Assembly: GCF_009936035.1 (NCBI RefSeq)
Contig: NZ_QWEO01000013.1
Location: forward strand, 1-58,445
Direction: 5' to 3'
DNA length: 58,445 bases
DNA from: Neglectibacter sp. X58
Lineage (GTDB): Bacteria > Bacillota > Clostridia > Oscillospirales > Acutalibacteraceae
This document shows positions 16,156 to 24,529 of this stretch, one piece after another. The position numbers and the translations under genes are program-made. The notes beneath the pieces were generated by a model, which was not told where the DNA came from, did no database searches, and worked only from the letters and a program-made list of their open reading frames with translations. Every line of letters begins with the position of its first letter. Position 1 is the first letter of the stretch.

Positions 16156-17871
16156 TTACAGGGGCTGGGTTTCCGGGCGCTGGCGCAGATAGCGGCTGAT
16201 TTCCTCCTCAGTGTCCATGGCCATCACCGCTTCTGCCGCAAGGCGGGCTTCCGCCAAAGACCAGTGGGAAATAAAATTGCGCACTGTCAGGACAGAGGCT
16301 GGGGCCACGCTGAAATCTGTCAGGCCGAAAGCCAGCAGCAGGGGGGCCATCAGGGCGTCGGCGGCGGCTTCGCCGCACATGCCCACCGGGATATGATGGG
16401 CGTGCGCCTGCTGGACAATGTGCCGTATAGTCCGCAGGACACAGGGCTGGAGGGAAGAAAACATGCCGGAAATCTGGGGATTGTTCCGGTCGCAGGCCAG
16501 CATGTAGCCGGTCAGGTCGTTGGTGCCGATGCTGAAAAAGTCCGCGTCCCGGGCCAGCACATCCGCCAAAAGGGCGGCAGACGGGGTTTCCACCATAATG
16601 CCCACAGGAATGTGGGGGTCAAAGGCCATGCCCTGGGCAGTCAGCTCCACTTTAGCCTTTTCCAGCAGGGCGCGGCCTGCCCAAAGCTCCTCCGGGGTGG
16701 AGATGAGAGGGAACATCAGCCGCACATTCCCCCAGGCGCTGGCCCGGAGGACGGCCCGGAGCTGGGTGTATAAAATTTCCGGGTGCTGCAGGCAGTACCG
16801 GATGCCCCGCAGGCCCAAAAAGGGGTTTTCCTCCTTGGGCATGTTCAGGTAAGGCAGGGCCTTGTCCCCGCCTAAATCCAGGGTGCGGATGGTCAGGGGC
16901 CTGTCCCCCAGGACTGCCGCCGCCCGCTTATAGGCGGCAAACTGCTCTTCCTCCCCGGGAAGCCTTTCCCTGTCCATAAAGAGAAATTCCGTGCGGAAAA
17001 GGCCCACGCCTTCGCCGTCCTCCTCCAGCACCTTCTCCGCGTCCTCGGGCTTGCTGATATTGCAGTAAAGCCCGTAGGTTTCCCCGCTGGCTGTTTGGGT
17101 GGGCGCGCCCCGGAGCTTGTTAAGCTGCCGCCTGCGCCGCAAAAACCGCGCCCGACGCTGGCGGTATGCCTGCACCACTTCCCCGTCCGGCTCAGGGATT
17201 ACCTGGCCTTCGGTGCCGTCCACAATGACAAAGGAGCCGGGCTTTAAAAGGGTGGTGGATCCGGGCAGGCCCAGCACAGCCGGCACCTGCAAGGCCCGGG
17301 CCAGAATGGCGGAGTGGGAAGTCCTGCCGCCGATTTCCGTTACAATGCCCACAATGTTTTTCGGGTTAATCCCCGCCGCCACAGAAGGGGAAATCTCCTT
17401 TGCCACCAGCACTGTGCCCTTGGGGGCCTTTGTCACCTCAATTTCCTTCAGGCCCAGCAGCACGCACAGCAGCGCTGTGCGGATGTCCCGGATATCTGCG
17501 GCCCGCTGCTGGGTCATATCGTCCCCGGAAGCTAAGAACATGGCGATAAAGAGCTGGCAGATTTGATCCAGCGCCGCCTCGGCCCGCTGGCCCTCTGCAA
17601 TGCGCTTTTCAATCTCCCCTTGGAAATAGGGGTCGGAAACCATCTGGATGTGGGAGGAGAGGATCTGGGCCTCCTTGTGCCCGGCAGATCGGCGCAGCAG
17701 CTCCGCCTGCTTTGCCGTATTCTTGCAAAAGGTTTCCATGGCCCCCTGGAAGCGCAGCAGCTCCGCCTTGGGGTCTGCCGGGGGCAGGTCGCTGTAAACA
17801 AGGCTGTGTTCCTCCAAAAGCATTACCCTGCCTAAACCAATGCCGTCCGAAGCGGCAATCCCTTGCAGCAT
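16156..17871 (-). CDS. ptsI: Phosphoenolpyruvate-protein phosphotransferase (enzyme I)
   Basis: 571 residues, normal length. Enzyme I takes phosphate from PEP onto its active-site His and passes it to HPr, feeding all PTS sugar transporters. The phospho-His motif GGRTSHSAILAR (His186), the PEP-binding GLFRTEFLFMDR, MVETPSAALLADVLARDADF and the GMCGEAA loop (Cys499) are intact. HPr (ptsH) is not adjacent, as is common in Clostridia. A near-consensus promoter lies about 50 bases upstream and a hairpin terminator follows, so it is monocistronic. Confidence 0.95.
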   Translation of the reverse strand: MLQGIAASDGIGLGRVMLLEEHSLVYSDLPPADPKAELLRFQGAMETFCKNTAKQAELLRRSAGHKEAQILSSHIQMVSDPYFQGEIEKRIAEGQRAEAALDQICQLFIAMFLASGDDMTQQRAADIRDIRTALLCVLLGLKEIEVTKAPKGTVLVAKEISPSVAAGINPKNIVGIVTEIGGRTSHSAILARALQVPAVLGLPGSTTLLKPGSFVIVDGTEGQVIPEPDGEVVQAYRQRRARFLRRRRQLNKLRGAPTQTASGETYGLYCNISKPEDAEKVLEEDGEGVGLFRTEFLFMDRERLPGEEEQFAAYKRAAAVLGDRPLTIRTLDLGGDKALPYLNMPKEENPFLGLRGIRYCLQHPEILYTQLRAVLRASAWGNVRLMFPLISTPEELWAGRALLEKAKVELTAQGMAFDPHIPVGIMVETPSAALLADVLARDADFFSIGTNDLTGYMLACDRNNPQISGMFSSLQPCVLRTIRHIVQQAHAHHIPVGMCGEAAADALMAPLLLAFGLTDFSVAPASVLTVRNFISHWSLAEARLAAEAVMAMDTEEEISRYLRQRPETQPL

Positions 17872-17921
17872 ACCTCTGCCCCCTTTCTAGTCCTGCGGAA
17901 CGGTATCATACTATATGGGAT

Positions 17922-17950
17922 ATTATACTGGATTCTCCTCCAAAATGCAA
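17922..17950 (-). promoter_or_regulatory. Promoter of ptsI
   Basis: Minus strand TTGCAT (17945-17950), 17-bp spacer, TATAAT (17922-17927), 50 bases before the ATG. Confidence 0.8.
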
Positions 17951-18003
17951 GCCGGAAAATCCCGGTTCTTTGGGAAAAAGAGACAAGAAAAAAACAAAGA
18001 AAA

Positions 18004-18021
18004 AAGGCCCCGAAGGGCCTT
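18004..18021 (-). terminator. Terminator of the sigma/anti-sigma operon
   Basis: AAGGCCC-CGAA-GGGCCTT tetraloop hairpin directly after the anti-sigma stop, followed on the minus strand by TTTTTTCTTTGTTTTTTTC. Confidence 0.9.
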
Positions 18022-18023
18022 CT

Positions 18024-18815
18024 TCACTTTGCCGCAGGGTCTTTGTCCCGCTCCCATACCAGCGTGCCATAATCCTGCACAGCCTGTTTGATTTCTTCCG
18101 GCGGCAGCCCGAAGCTTACATGGTTCATCATGTCGTAATCCTCGAAATAGTACGCCTTGGAAATAAAATTTCCCCATTCTTCCTTTGGCGGATCTATGCC
18201 ATAAAAGGAGGCATACGGCGCATAAAATGTCCAGTCCAGATCCAGGTAGTATAAATTCGGCCCCGAGTTCCGATAGTCCATCAAATGCAGCTTTGCCAGC
18301 AGCATATGCCCCAAGGTCGCCCGCCGGCTTATTAAAAGCGCCCACTCTGTATCCTCCCGGCTCTCGTCTAGGGGAACGGCCTTGCAGTTCAGCCCCACCT
18401 GGGGGGAATCCTCGGAAAAGGTCAGCCGCAGTGCGCTGTCAATGGGCGTACCGTCCCCCCATTCCGTGGTAAACTGCACGTCCAGCAAGTCGTCAACAGG
18501 GAAATCCACCGTGATAACGTTCAGCAACACCATCACCCCGGCAGCCGCCCCTCCCACCACCAGCAGGACGGACAGGGCAACCAGCATATATTTCATGCGG
18601 ATCCGCCGTTTCACCCGCTGCAAGGCGGAAACGCCGGGGGGCGGGGCCAATGGCACAAGGGCCAGTTTTTTTTCATCCTGCAAATTGTGATAAACCTCCT
18701 GGCAGGGCTCGCAGCCTGCAAGGTGCTCCTCCACGGCGGCGGCGGTTTTCGGGGCGCACACGCTGTCGTGGTACAGGGGCAGCAGATCCCGTATAATGGA
18801 ACAGGGCAGTTTCAC
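18024..18815 (-). CDS. Membrane anti-sigma factor with zinc-finger N-terminus
   Basis: 263 residues. Residues 1-45 carry the zf-HC2 anti-sigma pattern (an N-terminal Cys, then EEHLAGCEPCQEV giving HxxxCxxC), a transmembrane segment lies at ~95-117 (YMLVALSVLLVVGGAAAGVM), and the remaining ~145 residues should be extracytoplasmic. It presumably holds the sigma factor encoded just upstream inactive until an envelope signal is sensed. Start ATG overlaps the sigma stop by four bases. The sensor domain (DLLDVQFTTEWGDGTPID, FAPYASFYGID-like text) is not recognised. Confidence 0.85.
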   Translation of the reverse strand: MKLPCSIIRDLLPLYHDSVCAPKTAAAVEEHLAGCEPCQEVYHNLQDEKKLALVPLAPPPGVSALQRVKRRIRMKYMLVALSVLLVVGGAAAGVMVLLNVITVDFPVDDLLDVQFTTEWGDGTPIDSALRLTFSEDSPQVGLNCKAVPLDESREDTEWALLISRRATLGHMLLAKLHLMDYRNSGPNLYYLDLDWTFYAPYASFYGIDPPKEEWGNFISKAYYFEDYDMMNHVSFGLPPEEIKQAVQDYGTLVWERDKDPAAK

Positions 18816-19282
18816 GATAATTCCTCCTTTATTTTCAGTTTCGCCCGATGGTAGGTCACCCTGGCCCAGCTCTCCGTTTTGCCGAACAGGGCGGCTATCT
18901 GGGCAAAGGGCAGTTCTCCCAGCGCCCGCAGCCAGAACACCTCCCGGTACGGCTCCTCCAGGGTGTGGAGCACCCGGTGGATGGCCAGGGCCTGCTCCTT
19001 GTCGGCAAAGCGGCTTTCCATATCAAAGGGGTCGGGGGCGTCCTCCGGCAGGGCCTTGGTGCGCCTGTGCTTTTCCAGCAGGGAGAAATAGGTGTTTTTG
19101 GCAATCTGGCACAGCCATGCCCCCATACTGCACTCTCCCCGGAAGCTGCCGATTTTCCGCAGGGCCTTAAAGAAGGCCTCCTGAGTGGCCTCCTCCGCCA
19201 AATCCGGATCGTGGCTCAGCTTCAGAATGCAGCCGTATACCGCTTCAAAATATTCGGTATACACCTGGTCAAACTCCTTCAT
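18812..19282 (-). CDS. ECF-type RNA polymerase sigma factor
   Basis: 156 residues, typical for ECF sigma factors. Region 2 (DLAEEATQEAFFKALRKIGS, AWLCQIAKNTYFSLLEKH) and region 4 (LPFAQIAALFGKTESWARVT, YHRAKLKIKEE) are complete. It would direct RNA polymerase to an envelope-stress-type regulon together with its cognate anti-sigma factor. The leader contains one copy of the hairpin repeat described at 19365; the ATG that ends this repeat opens a 27-codon frame (19352 to 19269) that overlaps the sigma start codon out of frame. Confidence 0.92.
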   Translation of the reverse strand: MKEFDQVYTEYFEAVYGCILKLSHDPDLAEEATQEAFFKALRKIGSFRGECSMGAWLCQIAKNTYFSLLEKHRRTKALPEDAPDPFDMESRFADKEQALAIHRVLHTLEEPYREVFWLRALGELPFAQIAALFGKTESWARVTYHRAKLKIKEELS

Positions 19283-19351
19283 CTTCCCCGCCCCCTTTGT
19301 CTTTTAGACCGGCAAAAAGCCTTTTCGTTACAAGTCTTTTTGGAAAAAACA

Positions 19352-19446
19352 TGAAAATCGCCATGCGAACCAGAATACGCACAAAAAGAGATGAAAGTTC
19401 AGCCTTTTGTGCCCGGTATCGTTCCCTTCTCTGCATTTTTCACACT
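19352..19446 (-). repeat. Hairpin leader repeat, copy 1
   Basis: One of three related ~75-bp leaders (others at 32036-32110 and 47367-47446). Minus strand: GGGAACGATACCGGGCACAA, arm CAAAAGG paired with CTTTTTGTGC, then TTCGCATGGCGATTTTCATG. The outer stem (GATACC with GGTTCG) is imperfect in this copy. The terminal ATG (19352) is followed by a 27-codon open frame rather than directly by the gene. Confidence 0.65.
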
Positions 19447-19479
19447 AATCTTTTCAGGCAGGGCACAGCCGTTCATACA

Positions 19480-19510
19480 GGAAACCCCCGGCGCGGTGCC
19501 GGGGGTTTCC
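19480..19510 (-). terminator. Hairpin after the GH25 operon
   Basis: 13-bp perfect stem GGAAACCCCCGGC / GCCGGGGGTTTCC, 12 bases after the stop at 19522. No long T-run, but the stem is very strong. Confidence 0.65.
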
Positions 19511-19521
19511 TCCTCCATACG

Positions 19522-20457
19522 TTAGTACGGCTCAAAGCAGATGTTTAAATCCACTGTAGTGCTGATGCCCGGGATGGTGCCCTGGTCGGAATACTGCCAC
19601 ATGCGGAAATTGTAATACAGGCTTGGCTCCCTTTGATACTCTGCCAGCCAGATGGGATAGTCCTTTACAGCGTCCATATCGAAAAATTTATAGATCATGT
19701 TTTTGTTGGAGTAAAAGCAGGGCTTATAGCCCCCTTCCTCCACCCGCTTGCAGAAGGCCGCGCCAAAGCGGGCCACATCGGCCCCTTGCGCGTTATAAGC
19801 CCTGAGATCCTCGGCAGGCAGGTTTTCCCCGGGAACAGGCGGCTCCCAGTCAAAGGCAATGGGGTAATCAAGGCCGCGCCCGTCCAGCACAGAAAGGGCA
19901 TAGTCCGCCTCGGCCTCAGCCTCGGCTTCCGTAATGGCTTGGGAGAAGAAATAAACCCCTACGGGCAGGCCCGCGTCCACAGCCCCCTGGTAGTTTTTCT
20001 CAAAGCACTCGTCCGTCACCAGCAGGCCCTGGGTCATGCCCCGGTATCCCAGGCGGATGATCACAAAATCCACCTGCTCGGAAGCTTTCACCTGTGCCCA
20101 GTCAATATCCCCTTGGAACTCGGAAACGTCGATGCCCATCAGGGCCTTGCCGTCCTCATACCGGACAAAGCGGCCCACGTCGTTGAACTTTTCCCTTTCA
20201 TACTGGCACACCGGCAGGTCAAACTTGGGGATAAGCCGGGTGCCCTCATAGATATCCTCCACCTGGAGCATGTTCTCCGGGATGAGGGAGGAGGCGGGCG
20301 GCTCTGGTTCCGGCTCGGCAAAGCGGAGGATGTAAAAGAGGGAAAGCCCGATAATCAGCAGGGCCACCAGGGCGCAGGCCGCGGGAAGCAGCCACTTCCG
20401 GTATTTTCTCAGCAGGACGGCGCGCCGGGAGGGGGGCCGTCTTTTTTGTGTTGCCAT
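19522..20457 (-). CDS. Membrane-anchored GH25 lysozyme
   Basis: 311 residues. A basic N-terminus and one transmembrane segment (~21-45, LLPAACALVALLIIGLSLFY) anchor a GH25 muramidase domain (~100-311). The catalytic residues are present: Asp110 in LMGIDVSEFQGDIDW and the Asp203/Glu205 pair in IAFDWEPP. GH25 enzymes cut the MurNAc-GlcNAc bond of peptidoglycan. The enzyme would work on the cell's own wall from the outside of the membrane, so growth or division remodelling is more likely than attack on other cells. Third gene of an operon with an inactive paralogue just upstream. Confidence 0.9.
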   Translation of the reverse strand: MATQKRRPPSRRAVLLRKYRKWLLPAACALVALLIIGLSLFYILRFAEPEPEPPASSLIPENMLQVEDIYEGTRLIPKFDLPVCQYEREKFNDVGRFVRYEDGKALMGIDVSEFQGDIDWAQVKASEQVDFVIIRLGYRGMTQGLLVTDECFEKNYQGAVDAGLPVGVYFFSQAITEAEAEAEADYALSVLDGRGLDYPIAFDWEPPVPGENLPAEDLRAYNAQGADVARFGAAFCKRVEEGGYKPCFYSNKNMIYKFFDMDAVKDYPIWLAEYQREPSLYYNFRMWQYSDQGTIPGISTTVDLNICFEPY

Positions 20458-20490
20458 AAGCGTTCCTTTCTGTTTGCAAGTTTTAGTCCT

Positions 20491-21378
20491 TCAGGGCTTA
20501 TATTCCTTCAGGCTGATGGTGATGGGTACCGGCTTGCTGATGCCGGGCACCTCCCCGTCTTTGGTATACTGCCACATTTTATAGTCGTAATAGAAGCTGG
20601 GGGCCGGCTGGTACTCCGCGTACCACATGTCGTGATCTGTCAGCCGGGACAAATCCAGGCTTTCATACCCCATTTTCTTGTCCGCGTAAAAAGCGGTTTT
20701 ATAGCCTACAGTCTTGATTTTCTTTAAAAAGGTCTGGATGAATCCTGTCACCTGGTCGCCGTTGCAGCGCACGGTGCGGGATTTCTCGTCCACCTCCCCG
20801 CTGTCCTTGCGGTCATATTCCCAAAAGATTGCCACCGGGTAGGTCATCTGGTAGGGGCGGATTTGCTCCAGCACAAAATTTGCCTCCTCCTCAGCCTCCG
20901 TGTCTGTAACGGCCTTGGAATAGAAATATACCCCCACAGGCAGGCCTGCCTCTGTGGCCCCTGTAATGTTCGCCTCGAAGTTACTGTCCAGGGAGATGCG
21001 GCCCTTGTCATTGCCCCGGTATCCCACCCGGATCATGGCAAATTCCACGCCGCTTTCCGCCACAGCGTTCCAGTCTATTTCTCCGGCCTTCTGGCTGACG
21101 TTAATGCCCACAAAGGAGTCCCCCGCGTAGGTGACCACGCCGTTTTTCTCCTCGAAGTCCTCCGGGTTGTAGTTGCTTGTGCGGATATCATAATAGGGGA
21201 TAGTCATGTCCCCCTCGTACATATCGTTCACTTTGGCGGTGTTCCCGTCCTTTTCCAAAAGCTCCACCGAGCTGGTGCGCGGCCCCCGGGCCAGCATCAC
21301 AGCGGAAATAACGATAATCACCACCACCAGCAGGGCTGTGGCCCCCAGGAACAAAGTTTTTCTGCCTGTATCTCCCAT
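20491..21378 (-). CDS. GH25-like protein with lost catalytic residues
   Basis: 295 residues from the ATG at 21378 (AAAGGAGG nine bases upstream). Same build as its neighbour: transmembrane segment at ~8-30, then a GH25 fold. The two catalytic aspartates are replaced: FVGINVSQKAGEIDW has Asn93 instead of Asp, and VAIFWEYDRK has Phe185 instead of Asp (the Glu187 remains). It should bind but not cleave glycan, or have another role. The rest of the fold is well kept (FAMIRVGYRGNDKG, GLPVGVYFYSKAVTD), so it appears maintained by selection. A partner or regulator of the active neighbour is a reasonable inference. Confidence 0.85.
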   Translation of the reverse strand: MGDTGRKTLFLGATALLVVVIIVISAVMLARGPRTSSVELLEKDGNTAKVNDMYEGDMTIPYYDIRTSNYNPEDFEEKNGVVTYAGDSFVGINVSQKAGEIDWNAVAESGVEFAMIRVGYRGNDKGRISLDSNFEANITGATEAGLPVGVYFYSKAVTDTEAEEEANFVLEQIRPYQMTYPVAIFWEYDRKDSGEVDEKSRTVRCNGDQVTGFIQTFLKKIKTVGYKTAFYADKKMGYESLDLSRLTDHDMWYAEYQPAPSFYYDYKMWQYTKDGEVPGISKPVPITISLKEYKP

Positions 21379-21415
21379 ATTGCGCGTGCCTCCTTTCCCC
21401 AATTGCGCAGGGAAT

Positions 21416-22198
21416 TTACCGCCCCCGCAGGCTGTCCAGGTGCTTGGCCTTTTCAAAGGCCCTGTACAGGAAAACGTCCGGCGGCAGCTCCTGATAATCC
21501 CAATACATAGGCTCCAGGGCGGTAACGCCCTTATAGCCTGTGGCGGCGATGGCCTGCATCACCCTGGCCCAGGGGACGTCCCCGTCAAAGGGCAGGCGGT
21601 GCTGAATGCAGCAGCTCCGGCTGGCGCCGCCGTTGTCGTGCAAATGCAGGGCCATCAGCCTGGCGCCGTACATTCCCAGCAAGTCCTCCTCCGGCGCGTC
21701 ATTATAATGGTGGCAGCAGTCATAGCACAGCCCTAGCCGGGGGGAATCTATCTGCTGGAAGGCCCAGGCAAGGTTTTTCAGGTTCTGCAGGTTTTCCAGG
21801 GCCACGTTCACCTCCAGCCGCTCCGCCCGCTCCACCAAGCGCCAAAGCCTTTTAAGGCCCTGCTCTGTGGGGGCAAAGTCATCCCCGGGCAGGTGCAGCA
21901 CCATGGCGGGCACCTCTGCCGCCTTGCAGTCCTCCAGGCAGGACAGATAGCATTCCGCCGCTTCCTCCCCGGAAAGGCCCTCCTCCCACAAGGCATGCTG
22001 CAGCTCTGTGGGCGCATGGAGGTTTTCCACAAAAAGGCCCGCGTCCCGGGCGATTTCCGGGGCCAGGCGGAAATCCATCCCCCGGCCCAGCCGGTGCCCC
22101 CACAATATCATTACCCCGGAAAAGCCCGCCTTTTTAATCAGGCGGTAACGCTCCTCCATGGTCAGCCTGTAGCCAAACCAGTCAAAAATTGAGAGCAC
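21416..22198 (-). CDS. TIM-barrel sugar phosphate isomerase/epimerase family
   Basis: 260 residues from a GTG at 22198, with AGGAGGG eight bases upstream; the open frame extends further without a site. Xylose-isomerase-like (AP2EC) barrel: VALENLQNLKNLAWAFQQID, LGLCYDCCHHYND, LMALHLHDN and the final VTALEPMYWDY supply the usual Glu/Asp/His metal ligands. The substrate cannot be told from sequence. First gene of an operon with two GH25-type wall proteins, which hints at a cell-wall sugar but does not prove it. Confidence 0.8.
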   Translation of the reverse strand: MLSIFDWFGYRLTMEERYRLIKKAGFSGVMILWGHRLGRGMDFRLAPEIARDAGLFVENLHAPTELQHALWEEGLSGEEAAECYLSCLEDCKAAEVPAMVLHLPGDDFAPTEQGLKRLWRLVERAERLEVNVALENLQNLKNLAWAFQQIDSPRLGLCYDCCHHYNDAPEEDLLGMYGARLMALHLHDNGGASRSCCIQHRLPFDGDVPWARVMQAIAATGYKGVTALEPMYWDYQELPPDVFLYRAFEKAKHLDSLRGR

Positions 22199-22297
22199 AG
22201 GACACCCTCCTCTTGCAGCCAGATATGGCAAATTGCCTTGCCCCGTCCTGCGGGGCCGCAAAATGCCCCAATTTTCGCAGTATGCAGTATATCGTAT

Positions 22298-22326
22298 ATT
22301 ATACAGGAAAACTGTCGAAAGTGCAA
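22298..22326 (-). promoter_or_regulatory. Promoter of the isomerase/GH25 operon
   Basis: Minus strand TTGCAC (22321-22326), 17-bp spacer, TATAAT (22298-22303), 100 bases before the GTG start. Confidence 0.8.
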
Positions 22327-22404
22327 TATGCAATAGTTGGCGGGGCACGTTCATTTTGGAAACTTTTTGTATATTTTCCGCCGCGCAGCATGTTTTCCCT
22401 GCAA

Positions 22405-22437
22405 AAAACGGGCCGGAAGCTTTGCCCCGCCCGTTTT
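22405..22437 (-). terminator. Terminator of the aroD-AAA operon
   Basis: AAAACGGGC / GCCCGTTTT stem with an inner GG/CC part, followed by TTTTTT on the minus strand; 8 bases after the AAA gene. Confidence 0.85.
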
Positions 22438-22444
22438 CCTTATG

Positions 22445-24529
22445 CTATTCCAAATCGAAATCTTCCGGCAGGAGCAGTTCCAGATCCCGCTTTTCCTCCG
22501 GCTCCTTCATGTTCCGGCGGGAACAGGCAATAACCGCCTGCTCCACCTTGTTCCGGGCCATGCGCCCGTTGCCTTTGTCCCGTTCCCCGTTCTGCCCCAT
22601 CCTTTCAAAATACTGGAGCAGCGGCGCCTTGCAGGCTTCGTCCATCCGGTATCCCTTCCCGTTCACAATGCCCTGGGTAATCTCCCACAGCTCCTCCGGG
22701 CTGTAATCGGGGAACTCAATGATATGGGGGAACCGGGAGCGCAGGCCGGAGTTTGCCGTTAAAAACTCCTCCATCTCCCGGGAATACCCTGCCAGGATGA
22801 CCACCAGGCTTTCCCGGTTGTCCTCCATGCCCTTTACTAAGGCGTCAATGGCCTCCAGGCCAAAGCTGTCGTCCTTGCCCCTGTAAAGGGCGTAAGCCTC
22901 GTCAATGAACAGCACGCCTCCCAGGGCAGCCTGTATGGCCTTTTGGGTCAGGGGGGCGGTGTGCCCCACATACTGGCCCACCAGATCCGCCCGGGCCACC
23001 TCCACAAGCTGCCCGCCGGAAAGCAGGCCGATGGCCTTTAAATACCGGGCCACAATCCGGGCCATGGTGGTTTTGCCGGTGCCGGGGTTCCCGGTGAAAA
23101 TCATGTGCATGGAAGGGGAGTCCGCCTTCAGGCCCCGGGCCTTGCGCATCTGCTGGATTTTGAAGTTGTCCTCCAGGGAGAGGATATAGTCCTTCACAGG
23201 GCCAAGGCCCACAATTTCCTCCAGCTCCTTTTTCACCTGCTCCAAAGCCGCCTGCTGCACCCCCAGGCCCTCTGTGCCGGGCAGGCGCACCTCTGTTTCC
23301 CCGCCCTCCCAGGTATAAAACGCGCTTAAAGCCCCGTCCTTAGCCGCAAGCCGCCCCTGCCAGGGGCCAGTGATGGACTTGCGCAGCTTTTCTTCACTAT
23401 AGGCCTTATAGAGCCGCTGGGCCTCATTGTCAATGGCCCCCGCGCCCTGGGCCGGGGTGTATACCCCTGCCAGGGCCTCTTTCTCCGCCTCCCCAAAGGA
23501 CAGGGCAAGGGAAAGCTGCTTCTCCGCCCGGCTCCGCAGCTCCAGAAGGGCGTTTTGCGCTATCTGCCCCAGGGCCTCCCGGGTGAAGTCCTCTGTATAC
23601 AGCACGTCGTCCAGGGCCGAGAGGAAGGGCGCGCCAAAGGCGTCCCCCAGCCCGGCCTCGCTTTTGCCCGCCACCAAAAACAGGTATTTCCCCCCTGCGG
23701 AAAGGGTGGAAACCGCGCCGGGGGCCAGGGCTGTGCCGATGTCTGCCAAAATCCCCTTCTGCTCCACATACCGCCCGGGCAGGGCCACTTCCCCCTGCCG
23801 GAACAGGCTGGAAGCCATGGACAGCACAGAGGGATGGCACTTTTCATAGTTTTCAAACAGCAGGGCCGCTGCCCCGCCTTTCAGGGCCGCGTACAAATCC
23901 TGCACAAAAAGCTTTTCCATGCCAGGGGTATGGTAGGCTGATAGGTCCAGCGCCGCGGTTTTGGGGCTTTTCAGCACCCCCTGCCTGCCCAGGGAGGCGG
24001 TCATAGCCTTAATGGCGCTGTGCCTGCCGGTGCCCGTCCCGCCCAGCACAGCCGCCCGGCACAGGGGGGACTCCTTCCCGGCCCCTGCCACAAAGGGCCG
24101 CTTGAACGCCAGGGCAAGGGCCTCTATAAATTTCTCCTGGCCCAGCACCTGCCGGGCCGTTTCCTGCCGGGCAATGTCAAAGGCTTTGTCCATGTCCGCA
24201 GGGGATCCGCTGTTTGCCGCCCTCTCTTGATTGTCCACCCCGTCCTGTTCCAGCCGGCGCTGAAGGCCTTCCATGTCTGCCCTGGCTTCTTGGGTCAGCC
24301 TTTCGATGCTCTCCTGCAAAGAACGTGACAGCCCGTCATTTACCTGTTCCACTGCCCCCAGGGCCTGCCCGGCCTGCTGCTGGGCCTGGAGGGCGCCCTC
24401 CAGGGGGGGCTGCCCCTTATCGGGAACAGGCGGGGCTGGCCTGGCGTGCTTTAACTCCCCGGTGCTTTTAAAATGCAGCCTGCCGCCCCGGAACATGGAT
24501 TCCAAAATGGAATCAATATCATTTTTCAC
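22445..24529 (-). CDS. Two-domain AAA ATPase, CbxX/CfxQ type
   Basis: 694 residues from the GTG at 24529 (AAGGAGG eight bases upstream); the open frame runs on into aroD without a site. The C-terminal module is a CbbX-type AAA ATPase: Walker A GNPGTGKT (480-487), Walker B VLFIDEA (~541), sensor/arginine region SGLRSRFPHIIEFPDY. Upstream, at ~120-400, is a second domain with ClpB/AAA2-like order but degenerate loops (GGTGTGRHS at 163-171 lacks the Walker Lys; the Walker B equivalent is ALLFENYEK), so it probably does not hydrolyse ATP. N-terminal 110 residues are Gln/Glu-rich and helical. CbxX proteins remodel other proteins; the target is unknown. Start overlaps the aroD stop. Confidence 0.85.
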   Translation of the reverse strand: MKNDIDSILESMFRGGRLHFKSTGELKHARPAPPVPDKGQPPLEGALQAQQQAGQALGAVEQVNDGLSRSLQESIERLTQEARADMEGLQRRLEQDGVDNQERAANSGSPADMDKAFDIARQETARQVLGQEKFIEALALAFKRPFVAGAGKESPLCRAAVLGGTGTGRHSAIKAMTASLGRQGVLKSPKTAALDLSAYHTPGMEKLFVQDLYAALKGGAAALLFENYEKCHPSVLSMASSLFRQGEVALPGRYVEQKGILADIGTALAPGAVSTLSAGGKYLFLVAGKSEAGLGDAFGAPFLSALDDVLYTEDFTREALGQIAQNALLELRSRAEKQLSLALSFGEAEKEALAGVYTPAQGAGAIDNEAQRLYKAYSEEKLRKSITGPWQGRLAAKDGALSAFYTWEGGETEVRLPGTEGLGVQQAALEQVKKELEEIVGLGPVKDYILSLEDNFKIQQMRKARGLKADSPSMHMIFTGNPGTGKTTMARIVARYLKAIGLLSGGQLVEVARADLVGQYVGHTAPLTQKAIQAALGGVLFIDEAYALYRGKDDSFGLEAIDALVKGMEDNRESLVVILAGYSREMEEFLTANSGLRSRFPHIIEFPDYSPEELWEITQGIVNGKGYRMDEACKAPLLQYFERMGQNGERDKGNGRMARNKVEQAVIACSRRNMKEPEEKRDLELLLPEDFDLE

